Part shown: positions 41,818 through 50,936 of the stretch, in pieces
Layout of the letters: each line of letters begins with the position of its first letter
How positions within the stretch are numbered: position 1 is the stretch's first letter
DNA from: Actinoallomurus oryzae
GTDB lineage: Bacteria; Actinomycetota; Actinomycetes; Streptosporangiales; Streptosporangiaceae
Length of the DNA stretch: 64,000 bases
Assembly: GCF_039541955.1 (NCBI RefSeq)
Contig: NZ_BAABHF010000046.1
Location: forward strand, 1 to 64,000
Direction of reading: 5' to 3'
Notes under the pieces: model-generated
The model's input: the letters and a program-made list of their open reading frames with translations, nothing else
Told to the model about the DNA's origin: nothing
Databases searched by the model: none
Program-made: the position numbers and the translations under genes

Positions 41818-43350
41818 ATGCTGACGGAACTTGAGGACGACCCGGGGAAGCCGGAAGATCGTCCGGACGGCGGCGTCAGGGCGGGAGGTCTCCGGCGATC
41901 GGCGGGTTCGATCGCCGTGGCGACGGGGTTCGGTTGCGTCGCGGTCGCGACGATCGGCGTGATCGCCCAGATGGCCTTCGGCCTCGGCGGTCATCGCTCC
42001 CCCACGATGCTGATCATCCTGCTGGTGCTCATGCCGGCCCTGGGCGGGATCACAATGGCCGCTTGGGAGAAGCCGCACGCCGTGCGGCTGTGCGCGCTGC
42101 TGATAGGGGTGGCGCTGGGGGCCTGGTTCTTCTACGCGACGATCGGGAGGGGCGTCTCGCAGGTATGGGCCGCACCGGCGGACCGTCCCGGGGATGTCCG
42201 TGCGGTCGGCGACTGGACGGTCGCCGACCTGGTGGTCCGGGCCCGACCCGACGTCGTGGCGGCCTACCGGCTCGGCGACGGCCGGGTGGCCTGGACATGG
42301 GCGCCGCCCGGCCGCGAGGTGGTGTGCGCGATGAGCGATCGGACCGCGTCCGGCACCGGCCTGATCGGCTACACCGAGGCCCATGCCGGCGGCCCCCGGT
42401 GCGACCATGTGACGGCGCTGGATCTGTCCATCGGCCGGCCGCGGTGGACGACGACCGTGAACGGGCCGTCCACCGCCTGGTCCCCGTCCACACCCGGCAC
42501 GGTGGCCGCGACCCGGAGCTCGGCGGTGCTCCAAGACGGCGAAGGCTGGCGGGCCGTGAACATGTCGGACGGCAGGACCCTCTGGCGCGCGGGCGTGGGA
42601 CACGGGTGCTCGCCTCTGCGCCTGGCCGCCGGGCTGGACCGGGTGGTGACCGCCGCCACCTGCGGCGACGCCGCACCGGTGCTGCGCAGCCTGTCCCCGT
42701 CCGACGGCCGCGAGCTGTGGCATGCCGCGCTGCCCGCGCGCGGTGAACCGCGCGACCTGGCGCTCCTGTCGGTCGACCCGGTGACCGTCTGGATCTTCGA
42801 GAGCGGTCCGCGCGGAACCCGCGCTGTGGTGTCCTATGACGAGTCCGGGCGTGCCCGCGCCACGATCCCGCAGTCGGGGACCAGCGGCGAGCTGGCCATA
42901 CCGCTCGACGAACCCGGCTTCTCGACGGCGTCGTTCGTGGCCCGTCCCGCCTATGGGGCGGTCGTGGTCGGAGACCTGCTGATCACCTCCGCCGCCCGCC
43001 CGGGTGACGTCCGCATTTCCAACGACGGCGGCAACGGCTTCAGTCGCAGCGCCAAAGGCCGCCTTGTGGCCTTCTCCCTCACCGACGGCACGCTGCGCTG
43101 GACCGCCGAGCTCGACGACCACGTCAACGGCATCGCCGCGGGCGGCGACACCGTCTGGGCGCTCACCATCGACACGATCGCCCGCGTCAACGCCGCCACC
43201 GGCAAACGTCTGGCCACCGTCGCCGTGCACGGCACCCGGCAGCTCAACACCGCCGACCTGTGGCGCACCGCCGGTCGTTTCGTCATCGTGGCCGAGGACG
43301 GTACCGAATCCGTCATCACCGAGAACGCACCCGTCCGCGTCTTGCGCTGA
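41818..43350 (+). CDS. Membrane-anchored PQQ-like beta-propeller protein
   Basis: The 510-residue protein starts with about 110 residues holding three membrane helices (AVATGFGCVAVATIGVIAQM; LIILLVLMPALGGITMAAW; LLIGVALGAWFFYATIG), followed by an outside-facing propeller. Repeated signatures with Trp (GRVAWTWA, GRPRWTTT, GRTLWRAG, GRELWHA, GTLRWTAE) show about six to seven PQQ-type blades. These are usually protein-binding, not quinone-binding, in such proteins. I start at ATG 41818; earlier in-frame starts exist. Role unknown. Outer-membrane BamB is a family relative but not an equivalent here. Confidence 0.72.
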   Translation: MLTELEDDPGKPEDRPDGGVRAGGLRRSAGSIAVATGFGCVAVATIGVIAQMAFGLGGHRSPTMLIILLVLMPALGGITMAAWEKPHAVRLCALLIGVALGAWFFYATIGRGVSQVWAAPADRPGDVRAVGDWTVADLVVRARPDVVAAYRLGDGRVAWTWAPPGREVVCAMSDRTASGTGLIGYTEAHAGGPRCDHVTALDLSIGRPRWTTTVNGPSTAWSPSTPGTVAATRSSAVLQDGEGWRAVNMSDGRTLWRAGVGHGCSPLRLAAGLDRVVTAATCGDAAPVLRSLSPSDGRELWHAALPARGEPRDLALLSVDPVTVWIFESGPRGTRAVVSYDESGRARATIPQSGTSGELAIPLDEPGFSTASFVARPAYGAVVVGDLLITSAARPGDVRISNDGGNGFSRSAKGRLVAFSLTDGTLRWTAELDDHVNGIAAGGDTVWALTIDTIARVNAATGKRLATVAVHGTRQLNTADLWRTAGRFVIVAEDGTESVITENAPVRVLR

Positions 43351-43707
43351 GCCTGCCCCATCGAAGGACGACCTCGACCGGGACAGAGGGATGGTTGCAG
43401 CACCCGAAGCGCTTGCAGCTCGCCGACGGGGGACGGTTGCCTGGCGGCGGCTGAGGGAATGCGGCGGGGCCGAGGTAGAGGCACGGATGCCCTGGCCGCA
43501 GTCCGCGTCGTGACGAGACGCAGGGTTGCACATCTCCGAGCTGTGCAGCTCGAGGTCACAAGGCTGCGAGACGCGGCGCTCCTTCGATCACGAAGCGCCT
43601 TTGGCCCTCGCGATGTGCGGACGGTACGGCAGCCCTCACACGTCCAAGATCCGCAGAGAAATGTCGGCGAACCCTGTTGATTCCTTTGAATTCAAGAAGA
43701 TCCAAAT
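43351..43707. other. Intergenic region, no gene recognised
   Basis: The 357 bases between the propeller gene and the G-rich repeat have short open frames only. I see no recognisable product or RNA. Confidence 0.3.
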
Positions 43708-43790
43708 GGATGCTCCGACCTCAACCCGTGGGGGGCGTGGGGGGCGGAGCCCTCCACAGCGGGGGTTCCAGGGGGTCGCCCCCCTGGGCC
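43708..43790. repeat. G-rich intergenic repeat, copy 2
   Basis: Second copy of the repeat at 36508-36590, same orientation, with the core GGGGGGCGGAGCCC and the GGGGGTCGCCCCC hairpin part. It lies right after the tRNA-Leu gene (in tRNA direction) and could act as its terminator. Confidence 0.8.
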
Positions 43791-43798
43791 GGTACGAG

Positions 43799-43884
43799 TG
43801 TCCGAGGGGGGACTTGAACCCCCATGCCCCGTGAAGGGCACTAGCACCTCAAGCTAGCGCGTCTGCCTATTCCGCCACCCGGAC
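43799..43884 (-). tRNA. tRNA-Leu (anticodon GAG)
   Basis: An 86-base class II tRNA. The acceptor stem pairs GTCCGGG (5') with CTCGGAC (3', one G-T pair), followed by discriminator A. Anticodon stem CTAGC/GCTAG encloses TTGAGGT, with anticodon GAG that reads CUC and CUU. A long variable arm (TGCCCttcacGGGGCA) and the T arm GGGGGTTCAAGTCCCCC are clear. CCA is not encoded. Confidence 0.96.
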
Positions 43885-44043
43885 GTGGTGAGCCGTGCGG
43901 TCTCCCGCAGCGGCTGCCACACGATAGCAAATCCCCGGTGATGCCGCGAAGTCGCTGGCGGCCGTACGGGGTGGCGTGGCCGCTGAGAGAGGATGGGCCG
44001 AAGCCTGCAGGAGCCGTGGAAGCCATACAGAAGGAGGATCACC

Positions 44044-45351
44044 GTGAGCCACCCTTCGGCGGAGGACGAGGTCGTCGAGCTGTGCAGCGAACTCATCCGC
44101 ATCGACACCACCAACCCCGGTGATCACAGTGGTCCGGGGGAGCGCAGGGCCGCGGAGTACGTCGCGGAGAAGCTCGGTGACGTCGGGCTCGAGCCGAAGA
44201 TCTACGAGTCGCACGAGAAGCGGTCGAGTGTGGTCGTGCGTATCGAGGGGACCGATCCGGGCAGGGACGCCCTTCTCATTCACGGGCATCTCGACGTCGT
44301 GCCCGCCCAGAGGCATGACTGGACCCGTGACCCGTTCGGCGGTGAGGTCGCCGACGGCTGTGTCTGGGGCCGTGGGGCGGTCGACATGAAGGACATGGAC
44401 GCGATGGTCCTGGCCGTCATGCGCGAGCGTCTCCGGCAGGGAAGGCGGCCCGAGAGGGACGTCGTCCTGGCCTTCGTCGCCGACGAGGAGGCCGGTGGTA
44501 CGTGGGGTGCGCACTGGCTGGTCGACAACCACCCGGAGCTGTTCGAGGGCTGCACCGAGGCGATCGGTGAGGTCGGTGGGTTCAGCCTGACCCTCCCGAA
44601 CGACCAGCGCCTGTACCTCATCGAGACGGCCGAGAAGGGCCTGGCGTGGATGCGGCTGACCGCCACGGGCACCGCGGGCCACGGCTCCATGGTGCACCGC
44701 GACAACGCCGTCACGGCCCTGTCGGCCGCGGTCGGGCGGCTGGGCGAGCACGAGTTCCCGGTTCGGCTGACGAAGACGGTGAGGGCCTTCCTGGAGCAGG
44801 TCTGCGAGGCGAACGGGACGGAGTTCGACCCGGACGACGTGGAGAAGACCGTCGAGAACCTGGGCCCGCTGAAGCGGATGATCGGGGCGACACTCAGGAA
44901 CACCCTGAACCCGACCGTCCTGACCGCCGGCTACAAGGCGAACGTCATCCCGCAGACCGCGGTCGCGCAGGTGGACGGCCGATTTTTGCCCGGGCACGAG
45001 GAGGAGTTCTTCGACACGGTCGACGAACTGCTGGGAGAGCAGGTGAGCCGGGAGTTCGTCCACCACGACATCGCCGTGGAGACCGAGTGGGAGGGGCCGC
45101 TGGTGGAGGCGATGGCGGCGGCGCTGCGGGCGCACGACCCGCAGGCGCGCCCGGTGCCGTACTGCCTTTCGGGCGGTACGGATGCCAAGTCGTTCTCGAC
45201 GCTGGGCATGAAGTGCTACGGCTTCGCGCCGCTGAAGCTCCCCAAGGACCTCGACTTTTCCGGCATGTTCCACGGCATCGACGAACGGGTTCCGGTCGAC
45301 GGCCTCCGTTTCGGCGTCCGGGTCCTCGACCATTTTCTCGACCACATCTGA
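44044..45351 (+). CDS. M20-family metallopeptidase
   Basis: The 435-residue zinc exopeptidase/deacylase shows all M20 features: metal His in LIHGHLDVVPA, bridging Asp in WGRGAVDMKDMDA, base Glu-Glu in FVADEEAGGTWG, and a C-terminal metal His in GMFHGIDERVPVDG. The dimerisation domain in the middle (ATGTAGHGSM) is present. AAGGAGG precedes the GTG at 44044. In actinomycetes this gene often sits near DUF5703 and is called a dipeptidase/succinyl-diaminopimelate desuccinylase-like protein. It likely hydrolyses short peptides in the cytoplasm; exact substrate unknown. Confidence 0.9.
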   Translation: MSHPSAEDEVVELCSELIRIDTTNPGDHSGPGERRAAEYVAEKLGDVGLEPKIYESHEKRSSVVVRIEGTDPGRDALLIHGHLDVVPAQRHDWTRDPFGGEVADGCVWGRGAVDMKDMDAMVLAVMRERLRQGRRPERDVVLAFVADEEAGGTWGAHWLVDNHPELFEGCTEAIGEVGGFSLTLPNDQRLYLIETAEKGLAWMRLTATGTAGHGSMVHRDNAVTALSAAVGRLGEHEFPVRLTKTVRAFLEQVCEANGTEFDPDDVEKTVENLGPLKRMIGATLRNTLNPTVLTAGYKANVIPQTAVAQVDGRFLPGHEEEFFDTVDELLGEQVSREFVHHDIAVETEWEGPLVEAMAAALRAHDPQARPVPYCLSGGTDAKSFSTLGMKCYGFAPLKLPKDLDFSGMFHGIDERVPVDGLRFGVRVLDHFLDHI

Positions 45352-45395
45352 ATCAACCACGATGATCGCTCTCCGTGGTGCTACGGTAACCGACC

Positions 45396-45419
45396 GTACG
45401 GAGCGCACCCGCGCTCCGT
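45396..45419. terminator. Hairpin downstream of the M20 gene
   Basis: TACGGAGCG and CGCTCCGTA form a perfect 9-bp stem around CACCCG, 45 bases after the M20 stop and 27 bases before the next start. Confidence 0.55.
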
Positions 45420-45445
45420 AACGGTGGTCAACCCAAGGAGGGCGC

Positions 45446-46228
45446 GTGGTTCCTGGACGGTCGCGAGTGTGGAGGTTCACCTCCGTGGTCGCACGCTGTC
45501 CGGGCATCCCGACGCCCAAGCCGATGATCCGGCGCCTGCTCACCATGGCGGGCATCGCGATCGCCGGCTGGCTGCTGGGCGTTGCCGGTCACGCACACGC
45601 CGACCAGGCACACGCCGACACCGTTCCGGGTGCACGCCTTCCCAGCGTCACCGCGCCCGTCGAGCACGTGACCGCACTCGCGGCCGACGTGCTGGACACG
45701 CGCGGTGTCGTCCCGGCCGTGCAGAAAGCGAGTGAAGAAGAACCCGCGAAGCCCGGAGCGGTCCTCACGCCCGCCCGTCCGCCGGCGATCCTCGCCCTGC
45801 CACCCGCGGCGAAGGACAAGCCGCGGCCCCGTACGCCGGTGGGCACGGCTGGCCCTTCTCGGACACAACGGCACGGCGGCACCGGTTCACGAGCCGGAGT
45901 CTCCGGCGGACCGGTGATCCACACCGGGCCGCACGCCGTAACGGGGGCGTCCGAGAAGGTCTCCACCGATCGCGTGGCGCACAAGCGCGTGCCGCACAAG
46001 CGGGTGCACGCGCCGTCCGTCCCGAAGCGACCGCTGCCGCAGCGAGGGCAGGATGTGCCCTCATCGGCCGGCGGCGACGCTTTCGGCGGCTTCCATCCGG
46101 CCGGGGTCCGCCGCAGGATCGAGCCGGTCACGGCACTCAGCCGTCCCGCCATCCCCATCCTGCGCACCGGCACGCTTCCCCCGGTCGTCCGCACCGCGGC
46201 GGACGAGCCCTCCTTCTCCCCTGACTAG
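45446..46228 (+). CDS. Exported proline-rich protein of unknown function
   Basis: I do not recognise the 260-residue product. The GTG at 45446 follows AAGGAGG. Residues 28-50 form one hydrophobic helix (RRLLTMAGIAIAGWLLGVAG) followed by HAHADQAHAD, so it is either secreted or anchored at the N-terminus. The rest is low-complexity Pro/Ala/Arg/Lys, with repeated short words (RVAHKRVPHKRVHAP) and no cysteines beyond the first 20 residues. It lies between the M20 gene and the chaplin-like gene in the same direction. A cell-wall associated role is possible given the neighbour. Confidence 0.55.
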   Translation: MVPGRSRVWRFTSVVARCPGIPTPKPMIRRLLTMAGIAIAGWLLGVAGHAHADQAHADTVPGARLPSVTAPVEHVTALAADVLDTRGVVPAVQKASEEEPAKPGAVLTPARPPAILALPPAAKDKPRPRTPVGTAGPSRTQRHGGTGSRAGVSGGPVIHTGPHAVTGASEKVSTDRVAHKRVPHKRVHAPSVPKRPLPQRGQDVPSSAGGDAFGGFHPAGVRRRIEPVTALSRPAIPILRTGTLPPVVRTAADEPSFSPD

Positions 46229-46352
46229 ACCCCACCACCGGTCCGTACGCATGACCCGGACCGGTTTGTCGGCACGCCCGCGGTCCAGGCGGTCGTGCCG
46301 TACCCACCCCGAGAAGTTGTTCGGTCAATCCTGTCCAAATGAGGAGCATCAC

Positions 46353-47768
46353 ATGCGTATGTGGGCGAAAGGCGCCGCAGGCGCCACCCTGCTCACCGCT
46401 AGCTTCGTCGCGTTCGGGGCCGTTCCGGCCCTTGCCGACGGGACCAACGGCGACGGCAGCATCCTGGGCGGTAACCAGGTCAATGCCCCGATCTCCGTTC
46501 CGGTTAACGTCAGCGGCAACTCCGTCGCGGCCCTCGGCCACGCGGTCGCCGGATCCAGGGGCGGCGCCGCGGTGAACGGCTACCGCGCCGCCGGCGGGCA
46601 CAGCCACACCTCCGGCCGCCACAGCATCGGCGGCGGCAACCAGATCAACGCGCCGATCACGGCTCCGATCAACGCCTGCGGCAACGCGGTCGCGGTCATC
46701 GGCGGGTCGCTCGCCGGCTGCCGGGGCGGCGCGTCGGCGTCCGGCTACCGCATGGGCGGTGGCCACAGCCACACCTCCGGCCGCCACAGCATCCTCGGCG
46801 GCAACCAGGTGAACGCACCGATCACCGCGCCCGTCAACATCTGCGGCAACAGCGCCGCGGTGATCGGCGACGCGCTCGCGGGCTGCCGGGGCGGCGCCCG
46901 CGTCGCGCCGAGCGCCTACCGCACCGCCGGTGGCCGTACGTCCGGCCGGCACAGCATCCTGGGCGGCAACCAGGTCCACGCGCCGGTCAACGCGCCCATC
47001 AACGTCTGCGGCAACGCGGTCGGCAACGCGCTGGCCGGCTGCCAGGGCGGCGCCGTCGTCGGCGGACCGGGCGGATACCACCGCTTCCACGGCCGCACCT
47101 CCGGCGCGTACAGCATCGGTGGCGGCAACCAGATCCACGCGCCGATCACCGCTCCGGTCGACGTCTGCGGCAACGCCGCGGCCGTCCTCGGCCGCGCGCT
47201 CGCGGGCTGCCAGGGCGCCATGCCGGGCGCCTACCCGGCGCCCGGCGGCTTCCACGGCCGCACCTCCGGCGTCGGCAGCGTCGCCGGTGGCAACCAGGTG
47301 CACGCGCCGATCACGGCTCCGGTCGACGTCTGCGGCAACGCCGCCGCGGTCGTCGGGCACGCGCTCGGCAGCTGCCAGGGCGCGACCTCCGGCGGGTACG
47401 GCGACGACTGCGTCACCCCGTACAGCGCCCGGATGAGCGGCCTGCCGCAGCTTCCGGTCGACCCCGCGTCGCTGCGCACCGGCGCCCTGCCGGTCGCGAT
47501 GGGCGCCACGCCCGCTCTGCCGAGGCTCGGCCAGGGCATGAACCCGCAGTCCGCCGCGGCGTCGAACCCGCTGGGCGGCGGCCTGGGCGACGTCCCGGTC
47601 GTGGGCAACCCGCCGAAGGAGCTCCCGCCGGTCGGTCTCGCCGCGGCCGAGTCCTCGACGAGTGCGCGGAACGGCGCGCTGATGGCGCTGGTGCTGGGCG
47701 GCATGTTCGCCGCCTCGGCCGGCACGATCTCGGTGGCCCGCCGCCTGGGCCGCCGGTCCAGCCGCTAG
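46353..47768 (+). CDS. Chaplin-like surface protein with six repeats
   Basis: The 471-residue protein has a signal peptide (AGATLLTASFVAFGAVPALA) then six repeats of about 50-55 residues. Each contains a chaplin-like core, GGNQxxAPITAPVxVCGN, and then an A-G-C (AGCRGG, AGCQGG) near its end. Chaplins are small (50-80 aa) amyloid proteins that coat aerial hyphae; this one strings six together with Gly/Tyr/His-rich linkers (GYRAAGGHSHTSGRH). Repeat 1 lacks both cysteines (VSGN, AGSRGG). The C-terminus is a membrane helix (GALMALVLGGMFAASAGT) plus RRLGRRSSR, but without a clear LPxTG. GAGGAGC precedes the ATG. Confidence 0.8.
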   Translation: MRMWAKGAAGATLLTASFVAFGAVPALADGTNGDGSILGGNQVNAPISVPVNVSGNSVAALGHAVAGSRGGAAVNGYRAAGGHSHTSGRHSIGGGNQINAPITAPINACGNAVAVIGGSLAGCRGGASASGYRMGGGHSHTSGRHSILGGNQVNAPITAPVNICGNSAAVIGDALAGCRGGARVAPSAYRTAGGRTSGRHSILGGNQVHAPVNAPINVCGNAVGNALAGCQGGAVVGGPGGYHRFHGRTSGAYSIGGGNQIHAPITAPVDVCGNAAAVLGRALAGCQGAMPGAYPAPGGFHGRTSGVGSVAGGNQVHAPITAPVDVCGNAAAVVGHALGSCQGATSGGYGDDCVTPYSARMSGLPQLPVDPASLRTGALPVAMGATPALPRLGQGMNPQSAAASNPLGGGLGDVPVVGNPPKELPPVGLAAAESSTSARNGALMALVLGGMFAASAGTISVARRLGRRSSR

Positions 47769-47774
47769 CGAACA

Positions 47775-47855
47775 ACACCACGGGGCCCGGCCCCGCGGTG
47801 TGAGGTAGCAGGTCGCTTTGCCTGTCCCGGAGCCATGGCCCGGGGCAGGCAAAGC
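47775..47855 (+). terminator. Double hairpin terminator after the chaplin-like gene
   Basis: Hairpin 1 (47775-47801) has arms ACACC/GGTGT plus a CGGGG/CCCCG core. Hairpin 2 (47815-47855) has a long stem GCTTTGCCTG/CAGGCAAAGC continued by CCGG/CCGG. Together they end the chaplin-like transcript before the convergent DUF5703 gene. Confidence 0.75.
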
Positions 47856-47945
47856 CCTATTAAAGGGAGGAGGCGTCTCGACGGCCTCGGGTCACGTCAT
47901 CGGAACATTGATGTAGCGTCGAAGGAGACAAGGAGTGGCCGCCGG

Positions 47946-48131
47946 TCAGAGGGTACGCTTCGCGCGGATGACCTTCCGGCGTAGCTGGATTCGGCGTCTG
48001 CCGTCCGGGTAGACACGGACGCGGACGAGCTCCCACCCACCATGCTCGGCATGTTCGACCAGGATCTGCCTGGCGGCGTCACGTGTCGTACCGCGCGGCA
48101 GGCGCAGTACTAGGTAGGAGTACTCAAGCAT
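47946..48131 (-). CDS. DUF5703-family small protein
   Basis: The 61-residue protein has the actinomycete DUF5703 pattern: EYSYLVLRLPRGTTRDAARQ, then LVEHAEHGGWELVRVRVYPD and RRRIQLRRKVIRAKRTL. Function is unknown. It is strongly basic at the end, with no Cys and no membrane helix. It lies in reverse between the chaplin-like gene and topA; in relatives it is often near an M20 peptidase gene, as here. Confidence 0.8.
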   Translation of the reverse strand: MLEYSYLVLRLPRGTTRDAARQILVEHAEHGGWELVRVRVYPDGRRRIQLRRKVIRAKRTL

Positions 48132-48274
48132 TGCCCTTATTCTGCTCCGTCTAGGGTCCTAACGGGGGGCGAGGATCCTCTTCCGCGGAACCGGTCTACT
48201 GTTTCTCACCGTTGACCGCGGAACGGCACCCGAGCGACTCCCGCCCGAGTCGAGACTTGCGAGGTTCAGGCATC

Positions 48275-50908
48275 GTGCCCGACAGCAACGGCACAAAGCA
48301 GCCAGGCGGCACCCGGCTGGTGATCGTCGAGTCACCCGCGAAGGCCAAGACCATCGCGGGCTATCTCGGCAACGGGTACGTCGTGGAGTCCAGTATCGGC
48401 CATATCCGCGATCTCCCCGAGAGAGCAGCGGATATCCCGTCGAAACTCAAGGGCGAGGCGTGGGCGCGACTCGGGGTCAACGTCGATCATGACTTCGAGC
48501 CGCTTTATGTTGTCAACACCGACAAGAAGCAGCAGGTAGCCAAGCTCAAGAAACTTCTCCAAGAGGCCGACGAACTCCTCCTCGCCACCGATGAGGACCG
48601 CGAGGGCGAAGCGATCGCGTGGCACCTGCAGGAGGTGCTCAAGCCCAAGGTGCCGGTGCACCGAATGGTGTTCCACGAGATCACCCCGGAGGCCATCCGC
48701 GACGCCGCGCGCACCCCGCGTGAGCTGAACATCAAGCTCGTCGACGCCCAGGAGACCCGCCGCATCCTCGACCGGCTGTACGGCTACGAGATCAGCCCGG
48801 TGCTGTGGAAGAAGGTCATGCCGAAGCTGTCGGCCGGCCGCGTGCAGAGCGTCGCCACCCGGCTCGTCGTCGAGCGCGAACGCGAGCGGATCGCGTTCGT
48901 CCCGGCGAGCTACTGGGACCTGGCCGCGACTTTCGACACCGGAAAGCCGGAGGAGCCGTCCAGCTTCGAGGCCACGCTCGTGGCGCTCGACGGCAAGCGC
49001 GTCGCCCAGGGCCGCGACTTCACCGCCCGCGGCCAGATCAAGTCCGACGAGATCCTCCACCTCGACGAGGAGGCCGCCCAGGGCCTCGCCGCGCGCCTGC
49101 GGGACCGGGCGTTCGCGGTCAAGTCCGTCGAGCGCAAGCCGTACAAGCGCAGCCCGTACGCCCCGTTCCGTACGACGACGCTGCAGCAGGAGGCCAGCCG
49201 CAAGCTGGGCTTCTCGGCCAAGTACACGATGCAGGTCGCCCAGAAGCTGTACGAGAACGGCTACATCACCTACATGCGTACGGACAGCATCCAGCTGTCC
49301 GAGACCGCGATCACCGCCGCCCGCACGCAGGCGCAGACGCTGTACGGCGCCGACTACATCCCGGACAAGCCGCGCGTCTACCGCAGCAAGGTCAAGAACG
49401 CCCAGGAGGCGCACGAGGCGATCCGCCCGTCCGGCGACACGTTCCGTACGCCGGGCGAGACCGGCCTGTCCGGCGACCAGTTCCGGCTGTACGAGCTGAT
49501 CTGGAAGCGCACGGTCGCCAGCCAGATGAAGGACGCGACCGGCCAGTCGGTCTCGGTGCGCGTCGCGGGCCAGTCCACCGCGGGGGAGACCGCCGAGTTC
49601 GGCGCCTCCGGAAAGATCATCACCTTCTACGGCTTCCTCAAGGCCTACGTCGAGGGCGCCGACGACCCGGCCTCGGACCTGGACGACCAGGAGCGCCGGC
49701 TGCCCGCCCTGGAAGAGGCCGACCCGCTCACCGCGAGCGAGCTCGCCGCCGAGGGCCACTCCACCAGGCCGCCCGCCCGCTACACCGAGGCGAGCCTGGT
49801 CAAGGAGCTGGAAGACCGGGAGATCGGGCGGCCGTCGACGTACGCCAGCATCATCGGCACCATCCTCGACCGCGGCTACGTGTTCAAGAAGGGCACCGCG
49901 CTGGTGCCCTCCTTCCTGGCGTTCGCCGTGGTGAACCTCCTGGAGAAGCACTTCGGCCACCTGGTCGACTACGACTTCACCGCCCAGATGGAGGACGTGC
50001 TCGACAAGATCGCCCAGGGCGAGGCCGAGCGGGTCCGCTGGCTGCAGGCCTTCTACCACGGCAACGGCGGCGACGGGCTCAAGCAGCTGGTCTCTGACCT
50101 GGGGGAGATCGACGCCAAGGAGGTCAGCTCCTTCCCGATCCCCGACAGCGACATCATGATCCGGGTCGGCCGCTACGGGCCGTACCTCGACCGCGACGGC
50201 CAGCGGGTGAACATCCCCGAGGACATCGCGCCGGACGAGCTGACCGCCGAGAAGGCCGAGGAGCTGTTCGCGCAGCCGAGCGGCGACCGCGAGCTCGGCG
50301 TCGACCCCGGCACCGGGCACGTCGTCGTCGCCAAGACCGGCCGGTTCGGGCCGTACGTCACCGAGGTCCTGCCCGATGACGCCCCCAAGTCGGCCAAGCC
50401 CCGCACCGCCTCGCTGCTGCGGTCGATGTCGCTGGACACGGTCACGATCGAGGACGCGCTGAAGCTGCTGTCGCTGCCCCGCCTGCTGGGCGAGCTCGAC
50501 GGCGAGCCCGTCACGGCGCAGAACGGCCGGTTCGGCCCGTACCTGAAGAAGGGCACCGACAGCCGCTCGCTGCAGTCGGAGGAGCAGCTCTTCACGGTCA
50601 CCCTGGAGGAGGCCAAGGAGATCTTCGCGCAGCCGAAGCAGCGCGGGCGCGGGCGGGCCGCCGCCGCACCGCCGCTGCGCGAACTGGGCGAGGACACCGG
50701 CACCGGTCGCAAGATCGTGGTCAAGGAGGGGCGGTTCGGCCCTTACGTGACCGATGGGGAGACGAACGCCAGCCTCCGTAAAGGCGACGAAGTCGAGTCG
50801 ATAACCGTGCAGCGCGCACTGGAGTTGCTCGCCGAGCGTCGCGAGAAGGTCGCCGCAGGTGGTGGTAAGAAGACGACGAGGAAACGACCCGCCAAGTCCC
50901 GCTCCTGA
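48275..50908 (+). CDS. topA: DNA topoisomerase I
   Basis: The 877-residue type IA topoisomerase relaxes negative supercoils. Its Toprim domain starts at once (RLVIVESPAKAKTIAGYLG; DEDREGEAIAWHL with the acidic metal residues), and the catalytic Tyr is about residue 333 (GYITYMRTDS). The C-terminal part carries repeated GRFGPYV modules (GRYGPYLDRDG, GRFGPYVTEV, GRFGPYLKKG, GRFGPYVTDG), the topoI actinobacterial repeats, and a Lys/Arg tail (KKTTRKRPAKSRS) instead of zinc fingers, as is usual in this phylum. I use GTG 48275; an earlier TTG at 48212 would add 21 residues not conserved in the family. Confidence 0.96.
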   Translation: MPDSNGTKQPGGTRLVIVESPAKAKTIAGYLGNGYVVESSIGHIRDLPERAADIPSKLKGEAWARLGVNVDHDFEPLYVVNTDKKQQVAKLKKLLQEADELLLATDEDREGEAIAWHLQEVLKPKVPVHRMVFHEITPEAIRDAARTPRELNIKLVDAQETRRILDRLYGYEISPVLWKKVMPKLSAGRVQSVATRLVVERERERIAFVPASYWDLAATFDTGKPEEPSSFEATLVALDGKRVAQGRDFTARGQIKSDEILHLDEEAAQGLAARLRDRAFAVKSVERKPYKRSPYAPFRTTTLQQEASRKLGFSAKYTMQVAQKLYENGYITYMRTDSIQLSETAITAARTQAQTLYGADYIPDKPRVYRSKVKNAQEAHEAIRPSGDTFRTPGETGLSGDQFRLYELIWKRTVASQMKDATGQSVSVRVAGQSTAGETAEFGASGKIITFYGFLKAYVEGADDPASDLDDQERRLPALEEADPLTASELAAEGHSTRPPARYTEASLVKELEDREIGRPSTYASIIGTILDRGYVFKKGTALVPSFLAFAVVNLLEKHFGHLVDYDFTAQMEDVLDKIAQGEAERVRWLQAFYHGNGGDGLKQLVSDLGEIDAKEVSSFPIPDSDIMIRVGRYGPYLDRDGQRVNIPEDIAPDELTAEKAEELFAQPSGDRELGVDPGTGHVVVAKTGRFGPYVTEVLPDDAPKSAKPRTASLLRSMSLDTVTIEDALKLLSLPRLLGELDGEPVTAQNGRFGPYLKKGTDSRSLQSEEQLFTVTLEEAKEIFAQPKQRGRGRAAAAPPLRELGEDTGTGRKIVVKEGRFGPYVTDGETNASLRKGDEVESITVQRALELLAERREKVAAGGGKKTTRKRPAKSRS

Positions 50909-50936
50909 CAGGGTCTGGTGTCGATACTCTGACACA

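Noticed and set aside
41177..41824. A 215-codon plus-strand frame opposite the Clp-type protein, with AAGGAGG near 41663
   Set aside because: The minus-strand product contains Clp_N and ClpX-finger motifs; the plus frame has none. The AAGGAGG could belong to a short leader frame starting at GTG 41675, which I could not support further.
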